Positions 1-7,196 are shown, counted from the stretch's first letter. The stretch is DNA of 19,917 nt from DASUAO01 sp035763745 (GCA_035763745.1 DASUAO010000011.1:1-19917), one strand, 5' to 3'. Program-made: numbers and translations. Notes: generated from the letters alone by a model not told the origin.

Positions 1-186
1 CTCACGCGCCTCTTCGAGGGCCGTCTTCGACGCCCGCGCCGCGGCGTGACCGCCCGAGGGGTTCGCGAACGCGTCGGTCAGGTACGGGAGCATCGCGGCG
101 ACCGCCTCGGGCCGCATCGGCGTGCTCGCGGCGTGATCGAGGTAGACGGGAGTGCCGGAGTCCGGGGGATGGGGTGCGGGCGCCAC
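1..186 (-). CDS. Cysteine desulfurase, N-terminal fragment (cut by window edge)
   Basis: This is the first 62 codons of a class V PLP aminotransferase that continues beyond the left edge. The translation opens with a short Pro-rich leader, then VYLDHAASTPMRPEAV, a region with AMLPYLTDAFANPSGGH, and ARASKTALEEARE. That is the characteristic N-terminus of NifS/IscS-type cysteine desulfurases, which take sulfur from L-cysteine as an enzyme persulfide for Fe-S clusters, tRNA thiolation and cofactors. The start is GTG at 186; an in-frame TAG at 198-196 excludes anything further upstream. No Shine-Dalgarno is present, but a TAGACT hexamer lies six bases before the GTG, so the message is probably leaderless. 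The SGNH lipoprotein gene lies 23 bp upstream on the same strand. Catalytic Lys and Cys lie outside the window, so the subfamily (IscS, NifS or SufS) cannot be settled. Confidence 0.85.
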   Translation of the reverse strand, partial: MAPAPHPPDSGTPVYLDHAASTPMRPEAVAAMLPYLTDAFANPSGGHAAARASKTALEEARE

Positions 187-192
187 CCCGCA

Positions 193-198
193 AGTCTA
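193..198 (-). promoter_or_regulatory. Putative -10 box of a leaderless promoter (TAGACT)
   Basis: On the minus strand TAGACT is followed by six bases (tgcggg) and then the GTG start of the cysteine desulfurase. It matches the actinobacterial TANNNT -10 pattern, and the same hexamer occurs before the cobalamin adenosyltransferase gene. No convincing -35 is visible. Confidence 0.45.
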
Positions 199-209
199 CG
201 AGTGCCCTC

Positions 210-1247
210 TCAGCGCCCGGGAGCGAGGTCGCCCAACGGCGAGTACGGTCCGATCGGTCGCGCGGTGGGGTACACGACACCGGGCGCGAGGACCGATCCA
301 GGAGCCGGGGCAGCTCCGGTCGCGCTCCCCGACGCGAGCGGCGCCACCGTGGTGGTCGTCGTCGTGGAGGTACTGGTCGTCGTCGTGGAAGTGCTGGTCG
401 TCGTCGTGGTCGGCGTGACGAGGACCCGACCCGCTGGCGGCGTGAACCCGGCGAGGAGGGCGGCCATCCTCACGATCCCGTCGTCGTATCGGACCACGCC
501 CGAGGAGTAGACCCCGCACGGCACGGAACCGGGCACCGGACAGAGGTGACCACCGTCGGGCGCGCGGATGACGATCTGATCGGCACACTCCCACTCCCCG
601 ACGAGGCACGGGCCAGTGATCTCGTACTTCCCGGTCGCGGGGTCCACGAAGAGGTCATCCGACTCGACGACCCGGATCCCACGCTCACTCCCGACGTAGC
701 GGTACACGTTCGGCACGATGCGGTCCGCCGGCGTGTTCCCAACGAGCCCGGGGGTCGCGACGAACGCCAAGGGGATCCCACGGGACGCGTACAGGTCTGC
801 GGCCCAATGTGCGTCCGAGTAGTAGGAGTCTGGATACGGCCGAGACAGCACGCAGTCCGTGAGCCGATTCCCAACAAACGCCACGATGACCGCGCGCACG
901 TTCCGGTGGTCGAGATCATCGACCATGCTCGCGTGGTAGTCGCACTGGGCCACGCCGCCGTACGACCGGATGATGATGTCCCAGCCCGGGAGCACCGACG
1001 CGAGCGCGGCTCGCAGGTGCGCCTCGGACTCGTACACGAGCGAGTCCCCGTAGACGGCGATCCTGGGCGGGGGCGGGGGCGGGGCGACGGGCAGGCAGCC
1101 CGTCAGGGCCAGGCCCGCGAGCAGGCCGATCGCCAGGACACCGGAGCGACCGCGGCGACGCCCCCGACAGGCACGTGCCCTGGTTCGAGTTCCGGGGGAC
1201 CGCGTGGCGTGCTCCTCGATCGGCCCCATGGACCCGCATGATCCCAT
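210..1247 (-). CDS. Secreted SGNH/GDSL-hydrolase-like lipoprotein with Thr-rich C-terminal tail
   Basis: The 345-residue product has an Arg-rich N-region, a hydrophobic stretch (about residues 36-49) and a lipobox LTGC with Cys51, followed by an AP6 linker. It is therefore predicted to be an extracytoplasmic lipoprotein. The body resembles the SGNH fold: YGDSLVYES supplies the block I Ser69, VGNR (Asn127) a block III-like Asn, and DGGH (Asp231, His234) the C-terminal Asp-x-x-His pair. Such enzymes are esterases, lipases or carbohydrate/peptidoglycan deacetylases; the substrate cannot be told here. About 20 residues of Thr/Ser (279-300) follow, encoded by a 21-bp tandem repeat, then a low-complexity Ala/Pro/Gly tail. 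A second in-frame Met at codon 7 (1229) is an alternative start; neither has a strong Shine-Dalgarno. Cysteine desulfurase follows 23 bp downstream. Confidence 0.8.
   Translation of the reverse strand: MGSCGSMGPIEEHATRSPGTRTRARACRGRRRGRSGVLAIGLLAGLALTGCLPVAPPPPPPRIAVYGDSLVYESEAHLRAALASVLPGWDIIIRSYGGVAQCDYHASMVDDLDHRNVRAVIVAFVGNRLTDCVLSRPYPDSYYSDAHWAADLYASRGIPLAFVATPGLVGNTPADRIVPNVYRYVGSERGIRVVESDDLFVDPATGKYEITGPCLVGEWECADQIVIRAPDGGHLCPVPGSVPCGVYSSGVVRYDDGIVRMAALLAGFTPPAGRVLVTPTTTTTSTSTTTTSTSTTTTTTVAPLASGSATGAAPAPGSVLAPGVVYPTARPIGPYSPLGDLAPGR
353..412 (-). repeat. 21-bp tandem repeat, about 2.9 copies, coding for Thr/Ser
   Basis: Units begin at 353, 374 and 395 and share a core of tggtcgtcgtcgtgg. 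The first two differ at only a few bases and the third degenerates after its core. On the coding (minus) strand they specify TSTTTTT-like heptads in the lipoprotein tail. The unit length keeps frame, so copy-number change would only lengthen or shorten the linker. Confidence 0.75.
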
Positions 1248-1294
1248 ACCGACCCGGCGCGGCGGGATACGCAGTTGTACCCAGGCCCCTGCCC

Positions 1295-1314
1295 CGGCGC
1301 CAGCATTGGCGCCG
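1295..1314. promoter_or_regulatory. 8-bp perfect inverted repeat in a divergent promoter region
   Basis: CGGCGCCA, a four-base loop gcat, then TGGCGCCG. It lies between the start of the SGNH lipoprotein (minus) and the small basic protein gene (plus), about 48 bp from the former and 83 bp from the latter. It could be an operator for a dimeric regulator or an RNA hairpin in the lipoprotein leader. No function can be assigned from sequence alone. Confidence 0.35.
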
Positions 1315-1385
1315 ATTCCCTCCCCACGGCCGGGCCTCCCCGGTGGCGGACGTCACATCCCGGAACGACTGTCACACCCCTGGCG

Positions 1386-1391
1386 TTTACT
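1386..1391 (+). promoter_or_regulatory. Putative -10 box of a leaderless promoter (TTTACT)
   Basis: TTTACT is followed by exactly six bases (gcttgc) and the ATG at 1398, the same spacing seen before other leaderless-looking starts in the window. It departs from TANNNT at position 2, so it is the weakest member of the set. Confidence 0.3.
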
Positions 1392-1397
1392 GCTTGC

Positions 1398-1652
1398 ATG
1401 ACCACGCAGCTCCGCCTCGTCGACACCGAGGCCATCAGCCCCACCACCCCCGAGCCGGCCCGGCCGCCCGCTCGGCGCCGCCGCGCCCGGGTCCGCGCCG
1501 ACGCCACCTCCACACGCCGGCCGGCACGCTGGCACAGCGAGTGGCGCCTCGACGACAAGACCCGTCGGGTGGGCCAGCAGGGCATCGCCGCCGCGCGTGA
1601 CGCCCTCGCCCGAGCCCGCACGACGGATCGGGACCTCGCAGAGGCGAGCTGA
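1398..1652 (+). CDS. Small basic protein of unknown function (84 aa)
   Basis: An 84-residue product. Residues 1-20 are acidic/Pro-containing, 21-44 form a strongly basic Pro/Arg stretch (PPARRRRARVRAD), and 45-76 (WHSEWRLDDKTRRVGQQGIAAARDALARA) looks like one or two amphipathic helices. I do not recognise a named family; the conserved-looking WRLDDKTRRVG core suggests a real gene rather than chance. The ATG at 1398 is preferred over an upstream in-frame ATG at 1275 because the upstream translation is low-complexity Pro-rich and a promoter-like hexamer sits six bases before 1398. No Shine-Dalgarno is visible. It is divergent from the lipoprotein and convergent with the amidase. The basic centre would allow nucleic-acid contact, but that is speculation. 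Confidence 0.6.
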   Translation: MTTQLRLVDTEAISPTTPEPARPPARRRRARVRADATSTRRPARWHSEWRLDDKTRRVGQQGIAAARDALARARTTDRDLAEAS

Positions 1653-1660
1653 CCTACCGC

Positions 1661-1678
1661 CGCCCGCTCGGACGGGCG
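1661..1678. terminator. Candidate bidirectional hairpin between convergent genes
   Basis: CGCCCG, loop ctcgga, CGGGCG: a perfect 6-bp GC stem in the 27-bp gap between the small basic protein stop (1652) and the amidase stop (1680). No T-run follows on either side, so this is positional support mainly. Confidence 0.4.
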
Positions 1679-1679
1679 A

Positions 1680-3014
1680 TCAGAGGACGGTGGTCGTGGT
1701 CGGCGGCGGGATCGAGATCCCCGACTGCACCTGGGATCGCAGCGCGCCGAACTGGGCGAAGAACGACCCGCCCGGACAAAGGGTGGCATCGAGTTCTCGG
1801 TGCCCGACGATCGCGTTGGGGAACGACACCAGGGTTCCGGCCGGCCAGTGCATGCAACCGCACGGAGACGACGCGACCACCGTCGAGAACCCGAGCGCGG
1901 GGTCGACGCCGTGGACGCTCAGCTTCCAGCGCAGGAGCCGCACCACCGCGTCCCACCCGGCGGCGGGCACGTTCGACGTCTGGTAGTTGCCGAGCACGGC
2001 GATGCCGGTCGATGACGTGTTGAAGCCGCCGGAGTGGCCGCCGATGATCGGCTTGTCGGTGCCGCCCCACCGACCCTCGAAGATCTGGCCGTACTTGTCG
2101 ACGAAGAAGTTGTACGCGACGTCGCAGTATCGGAGAGTGTTCACGTGGTACGCGTAGATGCCCCGGATGATCCCGACGCTGTTGCCCGGCGCGTAGCTGT
2201 TGCTCCCCGCGGTGTGGTGCACGACCGCGAACTTGAGGCTGGTCGCCGAGACCGGCCCGCCAGCGCACTTGAACGCCAGGTCGCCGCCCCATGAGGCGCG
2301 CGAGGTCATCGCTGGCTGCCCGGGTGGCGTCCCGGTCGGGGGAGGCGGAGGCGGGGCTGCAGGGACGCACGCGGCGAGCACGATTGCGCCGAGCGCGACG
2401 AACGCGGGCACCCGCCCGCGGGTGAGCCGTCGCGGCGACCAGCGGAATGCGCACGCGACGAGCAGCAGCGCGAGCCCCAGGAGCGCCAGCGCGAACCCGT
2501 AGCGATCGGGTCCGTCCACGATCCCCAACACCCCGAGCGCACCGGCTGAGCCGGACGGCGCGACGGCGGCGGACGAGTCGATCGCGGCGACGGTGACGTC
2601 GCTGGCCGCGCCGGCCTCGAGGCCGACCCGGACCGCGGTCGCATCCTCGCCGAGCCACACCGGATCGGTGGCGTGCTCGGGCCCGGGCTGGGTGGCCTGG
2701 CGGGCTGCATCGGGCGTGCCGGCGTCGGGCTCGGTGTCGTCACCCGCGATGCCCTCAGCAGCGTCCCACGTCCCATCGGCGCGCTGGACCTCGACCGTGA
2801 ACTCGGCCCCGGGGTCGCCGTTCCAGCGGACCCCCATGAGCGTGGCGTCGACCGGCGTCTCGGTCGAGACCCAACCTTCGGCGACCTGCTCGACGGGCGC
2901 GGAGACCGGCAGGTCCTCGGTCGTGGGCACCGGGGGCGCTGTGCTCTGGAGGGCGAGCACCGGCGCGCCCATCAGCACGAGCGCCAAGGCGGGCAACAAG
3001 AGGAGTCGGCGCAT
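1680..3014 (-). CDS. PGRP-family N-acetylmuramoyl-L-alanine amidase with internal membrane/lipobox segment
   Basis: The 444-residue product has a signal peptide (residues 1-21) and a beta-rich domain (about 40-147) of the kind that precedes actinobacterial PGRP domains. A hydrophobic segment follows (172-189), then a basic loop (RWSPRRLTRGR) and a second hydrophobic stretch ending in a lipobox-like VLAAC (Cys216) with an AAP6 linker. Residues 238-428 are an Amidase_2/PGRP domain: RASWGGD, VVHHTAG, YNFFVDKYGQIFEGRWGG, GHSGGFN, GHRELDATLCPG. His266 or 267, His405 and Cys413 fit the zinc ligands, with Tyr301 nearby, so an active enzyme cleaving the muramoyl-L-Ala bond outside the cell is likely. 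ATG 3014 has AAGGA nine bases upstream. The two hydrophobic segments mid-protein are unusual; an internal GTG at 2411 (codon 202) could instead start a separate lipoprotein amidase. Confidence 0.85.
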   Translation of the reverse strand: MRRLLLLPALALVLMGAPVLALQSTAPPVPTTEDLPVSAPVEQVAEGWVSTETPVDATLMGVRWNGDPGAEFTVEVQRADGTWDAAEGIAGDDTEPDAGTPDAARQATQPGPEHATDPVWLGEDATAVRVGLEAGAASDVTVAAIDSSAAVAPSGSAGALGVLGIVDGPDRYGFALALLGLALLLVACAFRWSPRRLTRGRVPAFVALGAIVLAACVPAAPPPPPPTGTPPGQPAMTSRASWGGDLAFKCAGGPVSATSLKFAVVHHTAGSNSYAPGNSVGIIRGIYAYHVNTLRYCDVAYNFFVDKYGQIFEGRWGGTDKPIIGGHSGGFNTSSTGIAVLGNYQTSNVPAAGWDAVVRLLRWKLSVHGVDPALGFSTVVASSPCGCMHWPAGTLVSFPNAIVGHRELDATLCPGGSFFAQFGALRSQVQSGISIPPPTTTTVL

Positions 3015-3158
3015 GGGGGAGAGTCCTTGGGGTTGGTCGCTGACGGCCTGAACCCGGCCGGCCCCACCCGCAGGGGCCAGTCTCGCGCGTGGGGGTTCGC
3101 CGTACAACGATCGGGGGATCGGCCGATGTCGGATCGACCTTGAATCAGGCCCCCCAAC

Positions 3159-3164
3159 TACCGT
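3159..3164 (+). promoter_or_regulatory. Putative -10 box of a leaderless promoter (TACCGT)
   Basis: TACCGT is followed by six bases (ggttcc) and the ATG of the methylmalonyl-CoA mutase. No Shine-Dalgarno precedes that ATG. A TCGACC 19 bp upstream is only a weak -35 candidate. Confidence 0.5.
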
Positions 3165-3170
3165 GGTTCC

Positions 3171-5321
3171 ATGGCCCGCACCCCCGAGGATCTGGCGACC
3201 TGGCAGGCCCTGGCAGCCAGGGAGCTCAAGGGCGCCGACCCCGACGCGCTCACCTGGAACACCCCCGAGGGGATCCCGGTGAAGCCCCTGTACACCGCGG
3301 CCGACCTCGAGGGACTGGAGACCATCGGCGGTCTCCCCGGCACCGCCCCCTACCTCCGGGGCGTGCGGGCGACGATGTACGCGAACCGGCCCTGGACGAT
3401 CCGCCAGTACGCGGGCTTCTCGACGGCCGAGGAGTCGAACGCCTTCTACCGGGCGAACCTCGCCGCGGGTCAGAAGGGCCTGTCGGTCGCCTTCGACCTC
3501 GCCACGCACCGTGGCTACGACAGCGATCACCCCCGCGTGGTCGGCGACGTGGGCAAGGCCGGTGTGGCGATCGACTCCGTCGAGGACATGAAGGTCCTCT
3601 TCGACGGGATACCACTCGACCAGATGTCGGTGTCGATGACCATGAACGGTGCGGTGCTGCCGGTGCTGGCCGGCTACATCGTCGCCGCCGAGGAGCAGGG
3701 CGTCGCCCCCGAGGCGCTCGCGGGCACGATCCAGAACGACATCCTCAAGGAGTTCATGGTCCGCAACACCTACATCTACCCGCCTGCGCCGAGCATGCGG
3801 ATCGTGGCCGACATCATCGAGTTCACAGCCACGAAGATGCCGAAGTTCAACTCGATCTCGATCTCCGGCTACCACATGCAGGAGGCGGGGGCGACGGCGG
3901 TCCAAGAGCTCGCGTTCACCCTGGCCGACGGGCTCGAGTACGTGCGGGCTGCGCTCGACCGCGGGCTCGACATCGACGCGTTCGCCGGTCGCCTGTCCTT
4001 CTTCTTCGCGATCGGCATGAACTTCTTCATGGAGATCGCGAAGCTGCGCGCGGCGCGGCTCCTCTGGGCCCGGATCATCGAGCAGTTCGAGCCGCAGAAC
4101 CCGTCGTCGCTGATGCTGCGCACGCACTGCCAGACGTCGGGCGTCTCACTCACCGAGCAGGACCCGTACAACAACGTCGTGCGGACCACGCTCGAAGCGC
4201 TGGCCGCCGTGCTCGGCGGGACCCAGAGCCTCCACACCAACAGCTTCGACGAGGCGATCGCGCTGCCCACCGAGACGTCGGCGCGCATCGCCCGCAACAC
4301 CCAGCTGATCCTCGCCGAGGAGAGCGGGATCACCCACGTCGTCGACCCGCTCGGCGGCTCCTACTACCTCGAGGCGCTCACGGCGTCGCTCGCGGCCCAC
4401 GCCTGGGACCTCATCACCGAGGTCGAGGGACTGGGGGGCATGACGAAGGCGGTCGAGTCGGGGATGCCGAAGCTGCGGATCGAGGAGGCGGCCGCCCGGC
4501 GCCAGGCCGCGGTCGACCGCGGCGACGAGACGATCGTGGGCGTCAACAAGTACCGCCTCGACGACGAGGACCATCTCGACGTCCGCGAGGTCGACAACAC
4601 CGCAGTGCGGGAGTCACAGGTCGCGCGGCTCGAGCAGCTGCGGGCGAACCGCGACCAGGCCGCGTGGAGGGATGCGATCGAACGCCTCACCGAGGGCGCA
4701 CGCGGAGACGGGAACCTCCTCGCGCTGAGCGTCGACGCGGTCCGGGCCCGGGCGACCGTCGGTGAGATCTCCGACGCGCTCGAGTCGGTGTTCTCGCGCC
4801 ACCGCGCCGAGATCCGTACGATCGCGGGCGTGTACGGCGGCGCGTACGAGGGCGACGAGACCTACGACTCCGTGCGCGCCCGTGTGGAGCAGTTCGCCGA
4901 GGCGAACGGCCGCCGACCGCGGATGCTCGTGTCGAAGATGGGCCAGGACGGTCACGATCGGGGCGCCAAGGTCATCGCGACCGCGTTCGCCGACCTCGGC
5001 TTCGACGTCGACGTCGGGCCGCTGTTCCAGACGCCCGAGGAAGTGGCGCGCGATGCGGTCGAGAACGACGTCCACGTCGTCGGCGTGAGCAGCCAGGCCG
5101 CTGGGCACAAGACGCTCGTCCCCGAGCTGCTCGCGCAGCTGCGCAAGCAGGGCGGCGACGACATCCTCGTCGTCTGTGGCGGCGTGATCCCCGTCGGCGA
5201 CTACGACTTCCTCCACGAGGCCGGCGTCGCCGCGATCTTCGGCCCCGGCACCAACATCCCCGCCGCCGCCACCCGCGTCCTCGACCTCCTCTCCCCGTCG
5301 TCCCCGTCATCCCCGTCATGA
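3171..5321 (+). CDS. mutB: Methylmalonyl-CoA mutase, large (catalytic, B12-binding) subunit
   Basis: This 716-residue adenosylcobalamin enzyme interconverts (R)-methylmalonyl-CoA and succinyl-CoA in propionyl-CoA and branched-chain catabolism. The N-terminal TIM barrel carries RATMYANRPWTIRQYAG and ILKEFMVRNTYIYPP. The Tyr of ATMYA and the Arg of MVRNT match the substrate-binding residues that separate methylmalonyl- from isobutyryl-CoA mutases. The C-terminal Rossmann domain has MGQDGHDRG with DGHDRG at 593-598, where His595 is the lower cobalt ligand, and a GGVIP loop. No small subunit is encoded beside it, so it is probably the homodimeric type, unlike two-gene mutAB operons. The ATG lacks a Shine-Dalgarno and is probably leaderless. 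The last nine residues (SPSSPSSPS) come from a 9-bp repeat and are not part of the fold. meaB follows 61 bp on. Confidence 0.97.
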   Translation: MARTPEDLATWQALAARELKGADPDALTWNTPEGIPVKPLYTAADLEGLETIGGLPGTAPYLRGVRATMYANRPWTIRQYAGFSTAEESNAFYRANLAAGQKGLSVAFDLATHRGYDSDHPRVVGDVGKAGVAIDSVEDMKVLFDGIPLDQMSVSMTMNGAVLPVLAGYIVAAEEQGVAPEALAGTIQNDILKEFMVRNTYIYPPAPSMRIVADIIEFTATKMPKFNSISISGYHMQEAGATAVQELAFTLADGLEYVRAALDRGLDIDAFAGRLSFFFAIGMNFFMEIAKLRAARLLWARIIEQFEPQNPSSLMLRTHCQTSGVSLTEQDPYNNVVRTTLEALAAVLGGTQSLHTNSFDEAIALPTETSARIARNTQLILAEESGITHVVDPLGGSYYLEALTASLAAHAWDLITEVEGLGGMTKAVESGMPKLRIEEAAARRQAAVDRGDETIVGVNKYRLDDEDHLDVREVDNTAVRESQVARLEQLRANRDQAAWRDAIERLTEGARGDGNLLALSVDAVRARATVGEISDALESVFSRHRAEIRTIAGVYGGAYEGDETYDSVRARVEQFAEANGRRPRMLVSKMGQDGHDRGAKVIATAFADLGFDVDVGPLFQTPEEVARDAVENDVHVVGVSSQAAGHKTLVPELLAQLRKQGGDDILVVCGGVIPVGDYDFLHEAGVAAIFGPGTNIPAAATRVLDLLSPSSPSSPS
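5292..5318 (+). repeat. 9-bp tandem repeat (three copies) at the mutase C-terminus
   Basis: tccccgtcg, tccccgtca, tccccgtca in direct succession encode SPS three times, with the TGA stop directly after at 5319. It is a frame-preserving microsatellite at the very end of the mutase gene and abuts the palindromic element at 5322. Confidence 0.8.
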
Positions 5322-5359
5322 TGCGTCTCTCACCCGCCTATGGCGGGGTGAGAGACGCA
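5322..5359 (+). repeat. 38-bp palindromic element, copy 1
   Basis: The left arm 5322-5338 begins TGCGTCTCTCACC, the loop is tat (5339-5341), and the right arm 5342-5359 ends GGTGAGAGACGCA. The arms pair over 17 bp with one extra G on the right. It starts directly after the mutase stop codon. A second copy at 7818-7855 is the reverse complement with a single mismatch (37 of 38 identical). It may act as a terminator or transcript-stabilising hairpin, or be a REP-like dispersed palindrome; no T-run follows. Confidence 0.8.
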
Positions 5360-5382
5360 GGACCGTGGAACAAGGGTCTGAC

Positions 5383-6348
5383 GTGAGCGAGCTCGCATCC
5401 TCGCTGCTCAGCGGCGACCGCCGGGCCCTCGCCCGGGCGATCACGCTGGTCGAGTCGACCCGTGCCGACCACCGGGCCGAGGCCGACGCCCTGCTCACCG
5501 AGATCATGCCCAGCACCGGCGCCGCCCGACGCGTCGGGATCTCGGGCGCGCCCGGCGCCGGGAAGTCCACCCTCATCGAGGCCCTCGGCCTGCATCTCGT
5601 CGACGTCGGCCGGCGCGTCGCGGTGCTCGCGGTCGACCCGTCGAGCACCCGTTCCGGCGGCTCGATCCTCGGCGACAAGACCCGGATGGAGGAGCTCGTC
5701 CGGCGGCCCGAGGCGTTCGTGCGCCCGTCGCCGACGGGCGGCACGCTCGGTGGCGTCACCCGCCGCACCCGTGAAGCCCTGCTGTGCTGCGAGGCCGCCG
5801 GGTTCGACGTGGTGATCGTGGAGACCGTGGGCGTCGGCCAGTCCGAGGTCGCCGTCGAGGGGATGGTCGACTGCTTCCTCCTCGTCCTCGCGCCCGGCGG
5901 CGGCGACGAGCTGCAAGGCATCAAGCGCGGGATCATGGAGCTCGCCGACGTCGTCGTGGTGAACAAGGCCGACGGCGCGCTCGCCGCCGCGGCGCAGTCC
6001 ACTGCGGCCGACTACGCGGCGGCGCTGCACCTGGTCCGGCCGAAGACCCCGGCATGGGACGCGCGCGTCGTGCAGTGCTCGGCGCTCGAGGGACGCGGCA
6101 TCGACGACGTCTGGCAGGAGGTCGAGGAACACCATCGTGCGCTCGAGGCCTCCGGTGATCTCGAACGCCGTCGGGCCGAGCAGGCGCGCGACTGGCTGTG
6201 GGCCGAGATCGGTGCCGGCCTGCTCGACCGGCTGCGCGCCCACCCCGACGCGGCGGCCGAGGCCACCCGCCTCGAGGCCGAGGTCGTCGCGGGCCGGGTC
6301 CCGCCGACCGTGGCGGCGGCACGCGTGCTCGACGCCTTCACCGCCTGA
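5383..6348 (+). CDS. meaB: MeaB/ArgK-type P-loop GTPase, methylmalonyl-CoA mutase chaperone
   Basis: The 321-residue G3E-class GTPase protects methylmalonyl-CoA mutase and gates loading of adenosylcobalamin. It shows Walker A GAPGAGKST (55-63), AVDPSSTRSGGSILGDKTRM (83-102), ETVGVGQSEV (147-156, switch region), the PGGGDELQGIKRGIMELAD stretch, and NKAD (194-197) for guanine recognition. Length and motifs match family members. GTG at 5383 is chosen because AAGGG lies six bases upstream and the resulting start MSELASSLLSGDRRALARAITLVES matches typical MeaB N-termini; an in-frame GTG at 5365 would add six residues. It sits directly downstream of the mutase, as expected for its partner, separated by the 38-bp palindrome. 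Both could be read from the mutase promoter if the palindrome is not a complete terminator. Confidence 0.95.
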   Translation: MSELASSLLSGDRRALARAITLVESTRADHRAEADALLTEIMPSTGAARRVGISGAPGAGKSTLIEALGLHLVDVGRRVAVLAVDPSSTRSGGSILGDKTRMEELVRRPEAFVRPSPTGGTLGGVTRRTREALLCCEAAGFDVVIVETVGVGQSEVAVEGMVDCFLLVLAPGGGDELQGIKRGIMELADVVVVNKADGALAAAAQSTAADYAAALHLVRPKTPAWDARVVQCSALEGRGIDDVWQEVEEHHRALEASGDLERRRAEQARDWLWAEIGAGLLDRLRAHPDAAAEATRLEAEVVAGRVPPTVAAARVLDAFTA

Positions 6349-6360
6349 GCATCGCCCCAC

Positions 6361-6388
6361 GGCGGCGGGGGCGTCACCCCCCGCCGCC
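6361..6388 (+). terminator. Strong GC hairpin after meaB
   Basis: GGCGGCGGGGG, loop cgtcac, CCCCCGCCGCC: a perfect 11-bp stem starting 12 bp after the meaB stop. No T-tract follows, which is usual in high-GC actinobacteria. It separates meaB from the convergent small secreted protein gene. Confidence 0.65.
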
Positions 6389-6437
6389 CGCCGGGGCCGA
6401 CGTGCCCGCCCACACACGGATCGACCACGCCCACGAG

Positions 6438-6469
6438 CTACCCCTGCCTCGACCTACCCCTGCCTCGAC
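6438..6469. repeat. Two tandem copies of a 16-bp unit
   Basis: ctacccctgcctcgac is repeated exactly at 6438-6453 and 6454-6469, in the non-coding gap between meaB and the convergent secreted protein gene. Only two copies are present; probably a local duplication. Confidence 0.7.
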
Positions 6470-6485
6470 CTCGTCGGTTGGCGGG

Positions 6486-6932
6486 TCACCCGCACGTCAG
6501 GCGGAGCTTCGTTCCGATCTTGGTCGTCCCCGGAAATGGATCCTCCGGGAGGCCGAGAATCCCCGGATCGGCCTCGATCGCCGCGGCCTCCTCGAACGCC
6601 GTTGCCTTGAGCTGCTTGACTCGTCGACTCAGCGCCTTGGGCTCCTTCAGCCCGTCGATCGCAACCACTGCTTCCTTGAACACCGGAACGAGCTCCGCAG
6701 CGAAGGCGGCCAGCTCTGTTGCTGACGGCGTACCCGGCGGCACGGGATTCGGAGAGTTCGGTCCGAACAACTCGTCCTGGATGGTGCTCAGGTCTGCATA
6801 CATCTGCGTGCAGATCGCGTCGGCCTGCGCCTTCCACTGACTTCGCGGCAGCGGCTTGGCGGATGCGACGCCGGCGCTCAGCGCCAAAGCCCCGACAATC
6901 ACCAGACCGGCAGTCACCTTGATGCGACCCAT
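6486..6932 (-). CDS. Small secreted protein of unknown function (148 aa)
   Basis: ATG 6932 has AGGAGG six bases upstream. Residues 1-25 form a signal peptide (MGRIKVTAGLVIVGALALSAGVASA, cleavage after ASA). The mature part is mostly predicted helix: KAQADAICTQMYADL, a Pro-rich turn (PNPVPPGTP, 61-69), ELAAFAAELVPVFKEAVVAIDGLKEP, then LSRRVKQLKATAFEEAAAIEADP. There are only two cysteines in the mature protein, Cys41 and Cys147 near the C-terminus, which could form a disulfide. The pattern (A-x-x-IC near the mature start, helical pairs split by L-x-x-P) resembles small exported helical proteins common in actinobacteria, but I cannot name a family. Base composition is slightly less GC-rich than that of its neighbours. 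It is convergent with meaB and divergent from the next gene, so it is transcribed alone. Confidence 0.75.
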   Translation of the reverse strand: MGRIKVTAGLVIVGALALSAGVASAKPLPRSQWKAQADAICTQMYADLSTIQDELFGPNSPNPVPPGTPSATELAAFAAELVPVFKEAVVAIDGLKEPKALSRRVKQLKATAFEEAAAIEADPGILGLPEDPFPGTTKIGTKLRLTCG

Positions 6933-7196
6933 GGACCGCCTCCTCGCCTCGGCATCCCCGAACGGGCTGCACTCGACCAGTGGACGTCCGATCGGGAGCT
7001 TCGAGGTAGGGCCCGAAGTCCCTGCCCGGCGGTCGCGCAGGACGCCCCCCAGGATCGGCGAGGAGTGCCAGTCGACATCGTCGCGAGTCCCCAACGACAC
7101 AGCGGAGGTACTTGCGATCCCGTCGGCGTCACCTCGCGTGACGCCGCGAGTCGTCGGGCGCACTGCTCTGATCCCTTGTCCACCTCGGAGGCCCGC

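Noticed and set aside
3015..4127. Upstream minus-strand extension of the amidase reading frame
   Set aside because: The extension lies antisense to the mutase, has no similarity I recognise, and the ATG at 3014 has both a ribosome site and a signal peptide.
3089..4765. Long plus-strand open frame inside the methylmalonyl-CoA mutase gene
   Set aside because: It is Arg/Gly/Pro-rich noise in a shifted frame of a clearly real gene; long shadow frames are expected at this GC content.
6933..7196. Upstream start (7065) and other short frames in the 264-bp gap
   Set aside because: The ATG at 7197 has a GGAGG site at correct spacing and the translation before it is low-complexity; no RNA gene structure was found in the gap.
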